This document shows positions 24,281 to 34,250 of a stretch of 50,348 bases of DNA, piece by piece. The notes below the pieces were generated by a model that worked only from the letters and a program-made list of their open reading frames with translations, was not told where the DNA came from and did no database searches. Location of the stretch: positions 1 to 50,348 of the forward strand of contig NZ_VOIR01000001.1 in assembly GCF_007923295.1 (NCBI RefSeq), written 5' to 3'. A program made the translations under genes and the position numbers. How positions within the stretch are numbered: the stretch's first letter is position 1; the number at the start of each line of letters is the position of its first letter. The stretch is from Agrococcus sediminis. GTDB lineage: Bacteria; Actinomycetota; Actinomycetes; Actinomycetales; Microbacteriaceae.

Positions 24281-25510
24281 TCAGACGATCGAGACGGCGG
24301 CGCCGAGCCGCTGCTCGGCGAGGCGCGCGCCCTGCCCGAGCGACTCGAGCTTGGCGACGGCGATGTCGGGGTGGATGCGTCCGCCCAGTCCGCAGTCAGT
24401 CGACGCGATGACGCGCTCCGGCCCGACCAGCCGCGCGAAGCGCTCGATGCGGTCGGCGACGAGCTCGGGGTGCTCGACGACGTTGGTGGCGTGGCCGATG
24501 ACGCCGGGAGCGATGCGCTTGCCCTCGGGCAGCTCGACGCGCTCCCACACGCGCCACTCGTGCTCGTGGCGCGCGTTCGCCGCCTCGAACGAGTAGGTGC
24601 CGGCATTCGCCTCGAGCACGAGCGGGGCGATGTCGCCGAAGGGCACGTCGGTCGTGTGCGGCCCGTGCCACGAGCCCCAGCAGATGTGCAGGCGCACCTG
24701 CTCCTCGGGCAGTCCGCGGATGGCGTGGTTCAGCGCGTCGATGCGGATGCGCGTGAAGTCGAGGTAGTCCTCGATCGTCGGCTCGGGGTTGATCTGGTCC
24801 CAGTTCTCGGCGAGCGAGGGGTCGTCGATCTGCACGATGAGGCCGGCATCGACGATGGCGCGGTACTCCTCGCGCAGCACGTCGGCCCACGCCCAGATGT
24901 GCTCCTCGTCGCTGCCGTAGTGGCGGTCGGCGATGCGCGCGGCCGAGCCGGGCGACAGCGCGGTGAGGAAGCCCTGCTCGGCGCCCGTGGCGGCGAGACC
25001 CGACCGGAGGTTCGCGATGTCGGTCGCGATGGCCTCGTGGCCGGTGTAGCGAAGCGCACCGGTCGTGGCGGGGAACGCGGTCGCGGGCGTCGACTTCAGC
25101 AGCGGGTCGTCGGGGTCGAGGTAGGCGTCCTTGAAGCGCACCCAGTCGCGGCGGTCGGGGAACGACGTGAGCCGCACGTCGCCGGGCGCGCTGCGCACCG
25201 GCGGCTCCGAGAAGATGTCCTCGCCGGTGACCTCGAGGCCCTCGACGCGCTGGAAGACGTAGCTCCACCACGCGCCGTAGTCGAGCGCCGACGACATGGC
25301 CTTGCCGTACTCGCCGTCGCCGACGATCGTGATGCCGAGCTCCTGCTGGCGGCGCACGAGGTCGCCGACGGCGTCGGCGAGCAGCGCCTCGAACTCGGGC
25401 GTGCGCTCGAGGGTCAGGCCGTCGTCGGCGAGGGTGCGGGCGGCGTTGGCGGCGAGCAGCTCGGGCGTGCGCGGCAGGCTGCCGGCGTGGGTGACGTCGA
25501 TGCGGGTCAT
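24281..25510 (-). CDS. MetE C-terminal-like protein (cobalamin-independent methionine synthase II family)
   Basis: A 409-residue single-barrel relative of the MetE catalytic half. THAGSLPRTPELLAAN, GITIVGDGEYGK and LIVQIDDPSLAENWDQ are family motifs. Putative zinc ligands are His and Cys in LHICWGSWHGPH, Glu in EANAGTYSFE and Cys in ASTDCGLGGRI. Members are often called 5-methyltetrahydropteroyltriglutamate methyltransferases, but they lack the N-terminal MetE domain and may use other methyl donors such as methylcobalamin, methyl-thio compounds or betaines. The start has AGGAGG seven bases upstream. Isolated from metE by 8.8 kb and on the opposite strand. Confidence 0.88.
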   Translation of the reverse strand: MTRIDVTHAGSLPRTPELLAANAARTLADDGLTLERTPEFEALLADAVGDLVRRQQELGITIVGDGEYGKAMSSALDYGAWWSYVFQRVEGLEVTGEDIFSEPPVRSAPGDVRLTSFPDRRDWVRFKDAYLDPDDPLLKSTPATAFPATTGALRYTGHEAIATDIANLRSGLAATGAEQGFLTALSPGSAARIADRHYGSDEEHIWAWADVLREEYRAIVDAGLIVQIDDPSLAENWDQINPEPTIEDYLDFTRIRIDALNHAIRGLPEEQVRLHICWGSWHGPHTTDVPFGDIAPLVLEANAGTYSFEAANARHEHEWRVWERVELPEGKRIAPGVIGHATNVVEHPELVADRIERFARLVGPERVIASTDCGLGGRIHPDIAVAKLESLGQGARLAEQRLGAAVSIV

Positions 25511-25586
25511 GTCGTGCCTCCTGAGGTCGTCATCGGCACGCTATGCGGCCAGCCGGAGGAGCCGGAACCGCGGCGGTCACGCTTCG

Positions 25587-27227
25587 TCACACACCGGGTC
25601 GTCGCGCACTGCGCTCCGGGCCGAGCAGCTCGTCGAGGTAGCCGGGCGGGAACGCCTCGGCGAACGACCGGCGGGGGCCTCGCGTCACCCAGTCGACCGA
25701 GTCCTGCGCGCCCGGCGGCGCATGCACGGACGGCCCGTCGGCATCGGGCTCGGAGCCACGCGGCGGATCGGGCGGCCGCAGTTCGGCGAAGGTCGGACCG
25801 ACGCGCTGCGGCGCCGTCGTGACGACCTCCCCGATCGGCGTGGTCCACTCGATCTCGCCGTGCGCGAGCTGCCGCATCGACCACCGCGAGCCGTGCTTCA
25901 GCACGTGGTCGCTGCGGCAGAGCGTCGCGAGGTTGTCGATGCTCGTCGTGCCGCCCTTCGCCCAGTCGAGCGTGTGGTCGAGATCGGCGCGCCGGCTGCC
26001 GCAGGCGCAGCCGGGGAACGTGCAGCCGCCGTCGCGCGCCTGCAGCCAGCGCCGCTGCCCAGCGCTCGGCCGATAGGTGTCGACAGTGACGGCGACGCCG
26101 CTGACCGGGTCGGTGAAGAGGCGCTCCCACACGGCGGAGCCGCCGGCGAGCCACCGCGCGGTGCTGCGGTCGACGAGCGTGCGGCCGTCGAGCGACGCGG
26201 GGAAGCTCAGTGCGGGGCCGGCGGCCGCGCCGTGCTCGCCGTCGCCGAGCAGCTCGGTCGCGGGGATCAGCACCGACACGTGCGCCGTCAGCATGCTCGT
26301 GCCGTGCAGGTCGTCGGGCACCGCGCCGCCGAGCAGCAGCTCGCAGAGGGCGTCGGCACGGAACTGGTCGAACGACCGCGGATCGTCCTTCGGCTTGCCG
26401 CGCGCCGCCTGGCTCAGCCGGTCGAGGATCCCTGCGGCGAGCACGGCGGGCACCCGCGCCACGACGTCGCACATGCCGTCGCCGACGTCGAAGACCTCGA
26501 CCCCGCGACGCTCCCGCGCGACGTCGTGCCGCTGCTGCAGCGGGGCCGCGAGCACCGCATCGACCACTCGCTTCGCACGACTGCGGAGCTGCCCGGGGCT
26601 CGAGCGCTGCGCGACAGCGACGAGCTCGGCGACCACGCGGTCGCGCTCGTCGGCGGCGACCTCCGGGTCGAGCCGCAGCGCGCGCGTCTCCCCCTCGATC
26701 ACCCGCAGGTGGCTCACCGTGATGCGGCCCTCCGCCGCCGCGTCGTGCGCGGCCGGCAGCTCGGTGACCGTCTGCCAGGCCTCGGTGATGCGGCGCTCCA
26801 TGCCGCGCGTCGAGACGCCGAGCTCCACTGCCGCGAGCGAGGCGAGCTCGCGCACGGCGAGCGCCGAGTCGCCCTCGACGTCGAGCACGCGCTGCAGATG
26901 CGCCGCCATCAAGGCGCGCCGCTCACCCTCGATGCGCGCCGACCGCGTCTCGAGCACGCGCATGCGCGCGGCGAACTCGTCGTCGGCGGCGAGCCGCTCG
27001 AGCGCGGGATCCAGCGGCGGCTCGAGCAGCTGCGCATCGAGCAGCCGCACCGTCGCCTCAGGCGTCCGACCGGCCGGCACTGCGAGCGTGCGGAACCCGC
27101 GCTCGGCGAGCTGCTCGACGCGGAACGCGTCCTCGAGCTCGTCGGCGGTGCGGCCCAGCGGATCGACCAGCCGCCCCGATCGCACCAGCGCGATCGTCGC
27201 CATGTCGAGCCGGGCCTCGTCGTCCAT
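25587..27227 (-). CDS. DUF222 / HNH endonuclease-motif protein (13E12-repeat type)
   Basis: 546 residues from the ATG at 27227. The long helical DUF222 region is followed by a C-terminal HNH nuclease motif: CTFPGCACGSRRADLDHTLDWAKGGTTSIDNLATLCRSDH (two Cys pairs, DLDH, then N and H). Such proteins occur in many copies in actinobacteria; their biological role is unknown. ATG 27227 follows a TGGGAT box with six bases between, which favours it over an ATG 12 codons upstream at 27263. The C-terminal 60 residues are Pro-rich and probably disordered. Confidence 0.87.
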   Translation of the reverse strand: MDDEARLDMATIALVRSGRLVDPLGRTADELEDAFRVEQLAERGFRTLAVPAGRTPEATVRLLDAQLLEPPLDPALERLAADDEFAARMRVLETRSARIEGERRALMAAHLQRVLDVEGDSALAVRELASLAAVELGVSTRGMERRITEAWQTVTELPAAHDAAAEGRITVSHLRVIEGETRALRLDPEVAADERDRVVAELVAVAQRSSPGQLRSRAKRVVDAVLAAPLQQRHDVARERRGVEVFDVGDGMCDVVARVPAVLAAGILDRLSQAARGKPKDDPRSFDQFRADALCELLLGGAVPDDLHGTSMLTAHVSVLIPATELLGDGEHGAAAGPALSFPASLDGRTLVDRSTARWLAGGSAVWERLFTDPVSGVAVTVDTYRPSAGQRRWLQARDGGCTFPGCACGSRRADLDHTLDWAKGGTTSIDNLATLCRSDHVLKHGSRWSMRQLAHGEIEWTTPIGEVVTTAPQRVGPTFAELRPPDPPRGSEPDADGPSVHAPPGAQDSVDWVTRGPRRSFAEAFPPGYLDELLGPERSARRPGV

Positions 27228-27368
27228 GCACGCATCCCACCACGGGCCACTGACACGACACATAGCATCCCCGCCAGGCCCTCGTCGTCAGCGCCCGCGC
27301 CGTTTTGTCCCCCTCCCCTGTGACGCAGCCGTGAGTACCCTGGTGGGCGACCGGACGAGGAGTCGACC

Positions 27369-28928
27369 ATGTCGGACATCACTTTCCAGCTGCTCGCGAT
27401 CGGGCTCTACTTCGCGGCGATGATCGCGATCGGCGTCTACGCGGCGCGGAAGACGAAGAGCCACGAGGACTACATGCTCGCCGGGCGAGACCTGCACCCG
27501 GCGACCGCCGCGCTCTCCGCCGGCGCCTCCGACATGTCCGGCTGGCTGCTCATGGGCCTCCCGGGCGCCATCTTCGCCGCAGGCCTGATCGAGGCGTGGA
27601 TCGCCATCGGCCTGACGATCGGCGCCTACCTCAACTGGAAGTTCGTGGCGCCGCGCCTGCGCGCCTACACCGAGGTGGCGCGCAACTCGATCACGATCCC
27701 GAGCTTCTTCGAGAACCGCCTGCGCGACCGCTCGCGCGCCCTGCGCATCGTCTCGGGCTCGATCATCCTGATCTTCTTCACCTTCTACGTCTCCTCCGGC
27801 ATGGTCGCCGGCGGCGTCTTCTTCGAGTCGACCTTCGGCGCCGACTACATCTGGGGCATGCTGCTCGTCAGCGGCGTGACGCTCGCCTACACGCTCTTCG
27901 GCGGCTTCCTCGGCGCCTCGCTGACCGACATGGTGCAGGGCGCGATGATGTTCCTGGCGCTCATCATCATCCCCGTCATCGCGTTCTTCACCGTCGGAGG
28001 CCTGCAGGGGGTGCAGGACGGCATCGCCGACTCGGGCGCGCAGCTCACGGGCCTCATCCCCGCCGACGTCGACGGGATGGTCGTGCTCGGCATCATCTCG
28101 TCGCTCGCGTGGGGCCTCGGATACGTCGGCCAGCCGCACATCATCGTGCGCTTCATGGCACTGCGCTCGGTCGCCGCGGCGAAGCCCGCGCGCCGCATCG
28201 GCATCGGCTGGATGGTCATCTCGCTCATCGGCGCCGTCGTCTCGGGCTTCGTGGGCATCGCCTTCGTGCAGCAGTCGGGCCTCCCGCTCGACAACCCCGA
28301 GACGATCGTGCTCGCCATGTCGCAGGCGCTGCTGCACCCGTTCGTCGCCGGCCTCGTGCTGGCCGCCGTGCTCGCCGCGATCATGTCGACCCTCTCGAGC
28401 CAGCTGATCGTCTGCTCGTCGGCGCTCGTCGAGGACCTCTTCCAGGTCTTCGCGAAGAACCCGCCGTCGCAGCGCCTGCTCGCCATCCTCGGCCGCTCGT
28501 GCGTGCTCGCCGTCGCGACCATCGCGGCGCTGCTCGCGATCACGCCCTCCGACACGATCCTCGGCCTCGTGGGCTTCGCGTGGGCCGGCTTCGGCGCCGC
28601 GTTCGGCCCCGTCGTGCTGCTCACGCTCTTCTGGCGCAAGCTCACCAACTGGGGCGCGCTCGCCGGCATGATCGTGGGCGCCGCGACCGTCTTCATCTGG
28701 GACGCGATCGAGCAGGCCACCGAGATCGGCATCTTCAGCCTCTACGAGATCGTGCCCGGCTTCATCCTCAACCTCGTCGTCGCGATCGTCGTGAGCCTCG
28801 CGACGCACCGCCACGACGAGGAGGTGCAGGAGGAGTTCACGCGCACCGGCCAGATCGTGGCGCTCAAGCCCGGCGAGGAGGGGCGCGTCAGCGCGGCGGC
28901 CGCGGCCGACCGCAACGTGCTCCCCTGA
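27369..28928 (+). CDS. putP: Sodium/proline symporter
   Basis: A 519-residue sodium:solute symporter with about 13 membrane helices. KTKSHEDYMLAGRDLHPATAALSAGASDMSGWLLMGLPG is the PutP-type sodium-site region, GYVGQPHIIVRFMA matches the proline branch, and MSTLSSQLIVCSSALVEDL carries the conserved Na+-binding Ser residues. It imports L-proline with Na+. The ATG has a GAGGAG site eight bases upstream and a TACCCT -10 candidate near 27335. It diverges from the HNH gene. Confidence 0.94.
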   Translation: MSDITFQLLAIGLYFAAMIAIGVYAARKTKSHEDYMLAGRDLHPATAALSAGASDMSGWLLMGLPGAIFAAGLIEAWIAIGLTIGAYLNWKFVAPRLRAYTEVARNSITIPSFFENRLRDRSRALRIVSGSIILIFFTFYVSSGMVAGGVFFESTFGADYIWGMLLVSGVTLAYTLFGGFLGASLTDMVQGAMMFLALIIIPVIAFFTVGGLQGVQDGIADSGAQLTGLIPADVDGMVVLGIISSLAWGLGYVGQPHIIVRFMALRSVAAAKPARRIGIGWMVISLIGAVVSGFVGIAFVQQSGLPLDNPETIVLAMSQALLHPFVAGLVLAAVLAAIMSTLSSQLIVCSSALVEDLFQVFAKNPPSQRLLAILGRSCVLAVATIAALLAITPSDTILGLVGFAWAGFGAAFGPVVLLTLFWRKLTNWGALAGMIVGAATVFIWDAIEQATEIGIFSLYEIVPGFILNLVVAIVVSLATHRHDEEVQEEFTRTGQIVALKPGEEGRVSAAAAADRNVLP

Positions 28929-29014
28929 CCGACACGCCGGCACGCCGTCGGGGCCGCGCGATAACGTGACCTCGACGGCGCCGCGGCGTCGTCGACGCGC
29001 GCACGGGAGCATCG

Positions 29015-29848
29015 ATGAGCGAGACGAGGACGGCACCGCCGGTCGCCGACGCGCCCGCCCGCGACCCGGCGCATCCGCTCCCCCTCGACGATCCTCGGCC
29101 GGCGCCCGGCCGCTACCTGCGGTGCCGGACGCGAGGGCCCGTGCCGGTGACGGCGCTCTTCCCCGCAGCGCTCCAGCAGCGCGCGCTCGCCGATCTCGCC
29201 CGCGTGCCGGCGATGCTCGCGTGCTTCGTCGAGCGCCTGGGGCCGCATCCGTTCGACGGCTGCGCGCTGGTGATCGCCGACGATCCGGTGCGCGTGCCGG
29301 CATCGCCGGGTGTGGCCGTGCTGCCCAGCGACAGCATCGACGGGTCGGGCAGCTGCGACGGCGTGCTCGCCGACGCCATCGCGCGCCAGTGGTTCGCGCG
29401 CGGCACAGAGGGCGCCGACGCGCGTGATGCCTGGCTCGTGCCCGCGCTCGCGCGCTACGCGACGTGGCTGTGGTGCGAGGCCGCGGGCGACATGACGACG
29501 GATGCGCTGGCCGCGGCCGAGCACGCACGGCTGGCCGGGCGGTCGGCCGGCGAGGCGCGCGACGCGCCCGAGCCCGAGGGCGCACCCGCCGACCCTCGCG
29601 CCGGCCGCGGCGCGCTGCTGCTGCACGCGCTGCGCATCGAGCTCGGCGACGTGCGCTTCTTCGAGCTGCTGCAGGCCTGCAGCCTGCTGCACCCCACCGG
29701 GGCGGGCACCACGGACGCCTTCCGCGAGCTCGTCGGCGCCTTCGCCGAGCGACCGGTCGACGTGCTGCTCGACGCCTGGCTCGTCGACGCCGGGCTGCCG
29801 CCTGCGCCCGAGCGCCGCCGCCGCGCGCAGCGCCGCCACCGCCGCTGA
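29015..29848 (+). CDS. M1 aminopeptidase-like pseudoenzyme (zinc site lost)
   Basis: 277 residues matching the catalytic part of actinobacterial M1 metallopeptidases but without the metal site. ALADLARVPAMLACFVERLGPHPFDG corresponds to the family segment before the zinc site. Where active enzymes have HExxHQWFG this protein has DAIARQWFARG, so the two His and the catalytic Glu are Asp120, Arg124 and Ala121. The third ligand, 19 residues after the second His, is Pro143 in WLVPALARYATWLW (normally WLNEGFATYAEWLW). GALLLHALRIELGDVRFFELLQ follows as in active members. The frame is open and codon use is normal, so it looks like a maintained non-enzymatic homologue. The N-terminal beta-domain is missing. 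Confidence 0.8.
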   Translation: MSETRTAPPVADAPARDPAHPLPLDDPRPAPGRYLRCRTRGPVPVTALFPAALQQRALADLARVPAMLACFVERLGPHPFDGCALVIADDPVRVPASPGVAVLPSDSIDGSGSCDGVLADAIARQWFARGTEGADARDAWLVPALARYATWLWCEAAGDMTTDALAAAEHARLAGRSAGEARDAPEPEGAPADPRAGRGALLLHALRIELGDVRFFELLQACSLLHPTGAGTTDAFRELVGAFAERPVDVLLDAWLVDAGLPPAPERRRRAQRRHRR

Positions 29849-29972
29849 GGCCGACGCCCGACGTCACCGTGCCGCGACCCGCGAGTGCCGGGTGCCTGCG
29901 CGCAGGAGCCCGAGGCATCCGGCAGACTGGCCCCTCGCCCGCGACCGGCCGCGGGCGATGACGGAGGAGAGC

Positions 29973-30398
29973 ATGGCGAAGCGCCGCGCGCAGCGCACCG
30001 AGCCCACGACGGGCGAGCCCGAGCGCGTCACGGTCGTCGTCTGCCGCGGCGGCGACTGCGGCAGCCGTCGCAAGCACCCCGGCGTCGACCACACGGCGCA
30101 GCTGCAGGCGCTCCGCTCGCGCATCGACGGGGCCGACGTCGTGCCGAGCAAGTGCCTCGACGCGTGCGAGCGCTCGAACGTCGTCGTCGTGATGCCGGGC
30201 GACGCGGGCGCCGAGGCGGGCGCCACACCGGTCTGGATCGGCGAGGTGCTCGACGACGCCGTCACCGACGACATCGTCGAGTGGGTGAACGCCGGCGGGC
30301 CCGGGGTCGCGGCGCCGCCCGCGCTCGTCGAGATCCAGGAGTTCCGCCCGACGCGGCAGAGCCGGCAGGAGCTGCAGCCGGGGCACGCGCTGCCCTGA
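29973..30398 (+). CDS. Thioredoxin-fold [2Fe-2S] ferredoxin-like protein
   Basis: 141 residues. CRGGDCGSRRKHPGVDH and PSKCLDACERSNVVVVMPG give the four Cys (C-x4-C and C-x3-C) expected to bind a [2Fe-2S] cluster in the thioredoxin-like ferredoxin fold. VVIGEVLDD-type segments follow (PVWIGEVLDDAVTDDIVEWVNAGG). It would carry electrons to an unknown partner. ATG 29973 is preceded by GGAGGA; an ATG five codons upstream (29958) lacks this. It converges with the ABC1-kinase gene, leaving 27 bases between stops. Confidence 0.85.
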   Translation: MAKRRAQRTEPTTGEPERVTVVVCRGGDCGSRRKHPGVDHTAQLQALRSRIDGADVVPSKCLDACERSNVVVVMPGDAGAEAGATPVWIGEVLDDAVTDDIVEWVNAGGPGVAAPPALVEIQEFRPTRQSRQELQPGHALP

Positions 30399-30425
30399 GC
30401 ACCCCGCCCGCGCAGCGCGAGCCCC

Positions 30426-32123
<1,698 letters not shown>

Positions 32124-32161
32124 CGTCTCTCCTCGATCCCGACGCGCCGGCGGCACGCCGC

Positions 32162-32719
32162 TCAGTCCTGAGCGAGGATCGAGTAGAGCCTACGACGCGC
32201 CTCTTCGAGCACGGTCACCGCCTGCTGCACCTGCTCGGGGCTGCCGGTGCGGCCCACCTGCGCGGCCGCCTGCGCGAGGTCGAACCCGGCCTTCGGCAGC
32301 GCCGAGAAGCCGCGGCCGTCGCGCTCGCCCGTCGCCATCCAGGGCGCCGCCCGCTCGGCCGACTCGTCGGCGACCGCGCGGCCGCCCTCGGTCAGCGAGT
32401 AGGTCTTGCGCCCGTCGGCCTCGTGCGCGGTGATGAGCCCCTCGTCGGCGAGCAGCTGGAGCGTCGGGTAGACGGAGCCGGGGCTCGGCTTCCAGGCGCC
32501 GCCGCTGCGCTCCTCGATCTCCTGGATGATCTGGTAGCCGTGCATCGGGCGCTCGGCGAGCAGCGCGAGCACCGCCGCGCGCACGTCGCCGCGCCCCATG
32601 CGCGTGCCGCCGCGCTTGTCGAACGCGGTGCGCAGCTGCTCCATCGCCTCCCACATGTGGGAGCCGGGCCCTGCGTTGAAGCCGCGGTCGAAGCCGCCGC
32701 CTGCGAACGATCCATGCAT
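32162..32719 (-). CDS. PadR-family transcriptional regulator
   Basis: 185 residues. A Gly-rich N terminus (MHGSFAGGGFDRGFNAGPG) precedes the winged-helix domain: GDVRAAVLALLAERPMHGYQIIQEIEERSGGAWKPSPGSVYPTLQLLADEGLI then GRKTYSLTEGGR. This is textbook PadR. The C-terminal helices probably dimerise. ATG 32719 follows GGAGG with six bases between. A dyad at 32748-32769 lies in its promoter region, so autoregulation is likely. It probably controls the co-directional ABC1 kinase gene; such PadR regulators often respond to small hydrophobic ligands. Confidence 0.92.
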   Translation of the reverse strand: MHGSFAGGGFDRGFNAGPGSHMWEAMEQLRTAFDKRGGTRMGRGDVRAAVLALLAERPMHGYQIIQEIEERSGGAWKPSPGSVYPTLQLLADEGLITAHEADGRKTYSLTEGGRAVADESAERAAPWMATGERDGRGFSALPKAGFDLAQAAAQVGRTGSPEQVQQAVTVLEEARRRLYSILAQD

Positions 32720-32747
32720 GATGACCTCCTCGCGCCGGCGAGTGTCG

Positions 32748-32769
32748 GCGATACTCAACGATATATCGC
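32748..32769. promoter_or_regulatory. Candidate PadR operator
   Basis: GCGATA and TATCGC form a dyad with a 10-base spacer that includes the inner palindrome CGATATATCG. It lies 29 bases upstream of the PadR start codon, overlapping likely -10 sequence, in an otherwise GC-rich stretch. The arrangement fits autoregulation; binding is inference. Confidence 0.55.
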
Positions 32770-32820
32770 TCATCGCTCGAGCGGAAGAGGCGATCCGGCC
32801 CGTTCCCCGCCGACGACCGG

Positions 32821-32826
32821 CAGGAT
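32821..32826 (+). promoter_or_regulatory. -10 box CAGGAT for a leaderless start at 32833
   Basis: CAGGAT, six bases (GGAGGC), then ATG. The spacer could also serve as a very close ribosome-binding site, so leadered initiation is not excluded. Confidence 0.45.
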
Positions 32827-32832
32827 GGAGGC

Positions 32833-34230
32833 ATGACCGACCCGACGCATCCGACCACCGACGACGCCGCTCCCGGCGGCGCATCCGACTCCGTGCAGGC
32901 CCATGAGGAGCCTGCATGGGTCGAGCACGTCATGTGGTGGCACGTCTACCCGCTCGGCTTCGTCGGCGCGCCCATCCGGCCCGACGAGACGCCCGCGGCC
33001 GACGCCGTCGAGCACCGGCTCGGCCGCATCGAGGCGTGGCTCGACCACCTGCTCGAGCTGGGCCTCAACGGACTGCAGCTCGGGCCGGTCTTCGCGTCGT
33101 CGACGCACGGCTACGACACCGTCGACCACCTGCGCGTCGACCCGAGGCTCGGCGACGAGGCCGACCTCCAGCGGCTCATCGACGCGTGCCGCGAGCGCGG
33201 CATCCGCGTGATGCTCGACGGCGTCTTCAACCACGTCGGCCGCGAGCACCCGGCGTTCCGCGCCCTCGAGCAGGAGGGGCCGGATGCGCCGACCGCCGGC
33301 CTCTTCCGCGTCGACTGGGAGGGGTGGTCGCCGGGCGACGCGGTGCGCGCCGACGTCTTCGAGGGGCACGACCAGCTCGTCGCGCTCGACCACGGGTCGG
33401 ATGCGGTGGTCGACCTGGTCGTCGAGGTCATGACGCACTGGCTCGAGCGCGGCATCGACGCGTGGCGCCTCGACGCGGCCTACGCCGTGCCGCCGGCGTT
33501 CTGGGCGAAGGTGCTGCCGCGGGTGCGTGAGCGGTTCCCAAATGCGTACGTGATGGGCGAGGTGATCCACGGCGACGCCGCCGCGATCGTGCGCGAGTCG
33601 ACGATGGACTCGCTCACGCAGTACGAGCTGTGGCAGGGCATCTGGCACGGCTTCGCCGACGGCAACTGCTTCGAGCTCGCCCACGCGCTCGAGCGCCACA
33701 ACGCCCTGCTCGCCGACTCGGCGCCGAGCACCTTCGTCGGCAACCACGACGTCACGCGCATCGCCTCGGCGGTCGGCGTCGACCTCGTGCCGCACGCTGT
33801 CGCGGTGCTCTGCACCGTCGCGGGCACGCCGTCGGTGTACGCCGGCGACGAGTACGGATGGGTCGGGGAGAAGGAGGAGCGCATCGGCGGCGACGACGCG
33901 GTGCGGCCCGAGTTCCCGGAGGCGCCGCCCGCGCCCGACTCGCTGGAGCCTGCCGCCGCGGCCGTCTACGACGCGCACGGGGCGCTGCTCGCGCTGCGGC
34001 GCCGCCACCCTTGGCTGCACCGCGCCCACACCGACGTGCTGCACGTCGAGAACGCCTCGATCGTGCTGCGCACCGGCACGCACGACGACCGGGTCGTCAC
34101 GGCGCTCAACCTCGGCGACGAGCCGGTCGAGCTGCCGTGCGCCGACGCGACCGCGGTCGAGGCCGGTGCGGGCGACGTCGAGGGCGAGGTCGTGCGGCTC
34201 GCGGCCCGAGGCTGGGCGGTGCTCAGCTGA
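32833..34230 (+). CDS. GH13 alpha-amylase-family glycosidase
   Basis: A 465-residue (beta/alpha)8 enzyme on alpha-glucans or related sugars. Conserved regions appear in order: GLNGLQLGPVFASSTHGYDT, GIRVMLDGVFNHVG (region I), GIDAWRLDAAYAV with nucleophile Asp214, YVMGEVIHGD with acid Glu243, and FVGNHDVTR with Asp306. It has a short C-terminal beta domain and no signal peptide, so it is cytoplasmic. The sequence around the active site is atypical for secreted amylases; substrate cannot be set. It diverges from the PadR gene. Confidence 0.9.
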   Translation: MTDPTHPTTDDAAPGGASDSVQAHEEPAWVEHVMWWHVYPLGFVGAPIRPDETPAADAVEHRLGRIEAWLDHLLELGLNGLQLGPVFASSTHGYDTVDHLRVDPRLGDEADLQRLIDACRERGIRVMLDGVFNHVGREHPAFRALEQEGPDAPTAGLFRVDWEGWSPGDAVRADVFEGHDQLVALDHGSDAVVDLVVEVMTHWLERGIDAWRLDAAYAVPPAFWAKVLPRVRERFPNAYVMGEVIHGDAAAIVRESTMDSLTQYELWQGIWHGFADGNCFELAHALERHNALLADSAPSTFVGNHDVTRIASAVGVDLVPHAVAVLCTVAGTPSVYAGDEYGWVGEKEERIGGDDAVRPEFPEAPPAPDSLEPAAAAVYDAHGALLALRRRHPWLHRAHTDVLHVENASIVLRTGTHDDRVVTALNLGDEPVELPCADATAVEAGAGDVEGEVVRLAARGWAVLS

Positions 34231-34250
34231 CGCAGGTCGGCTGACGCGGG

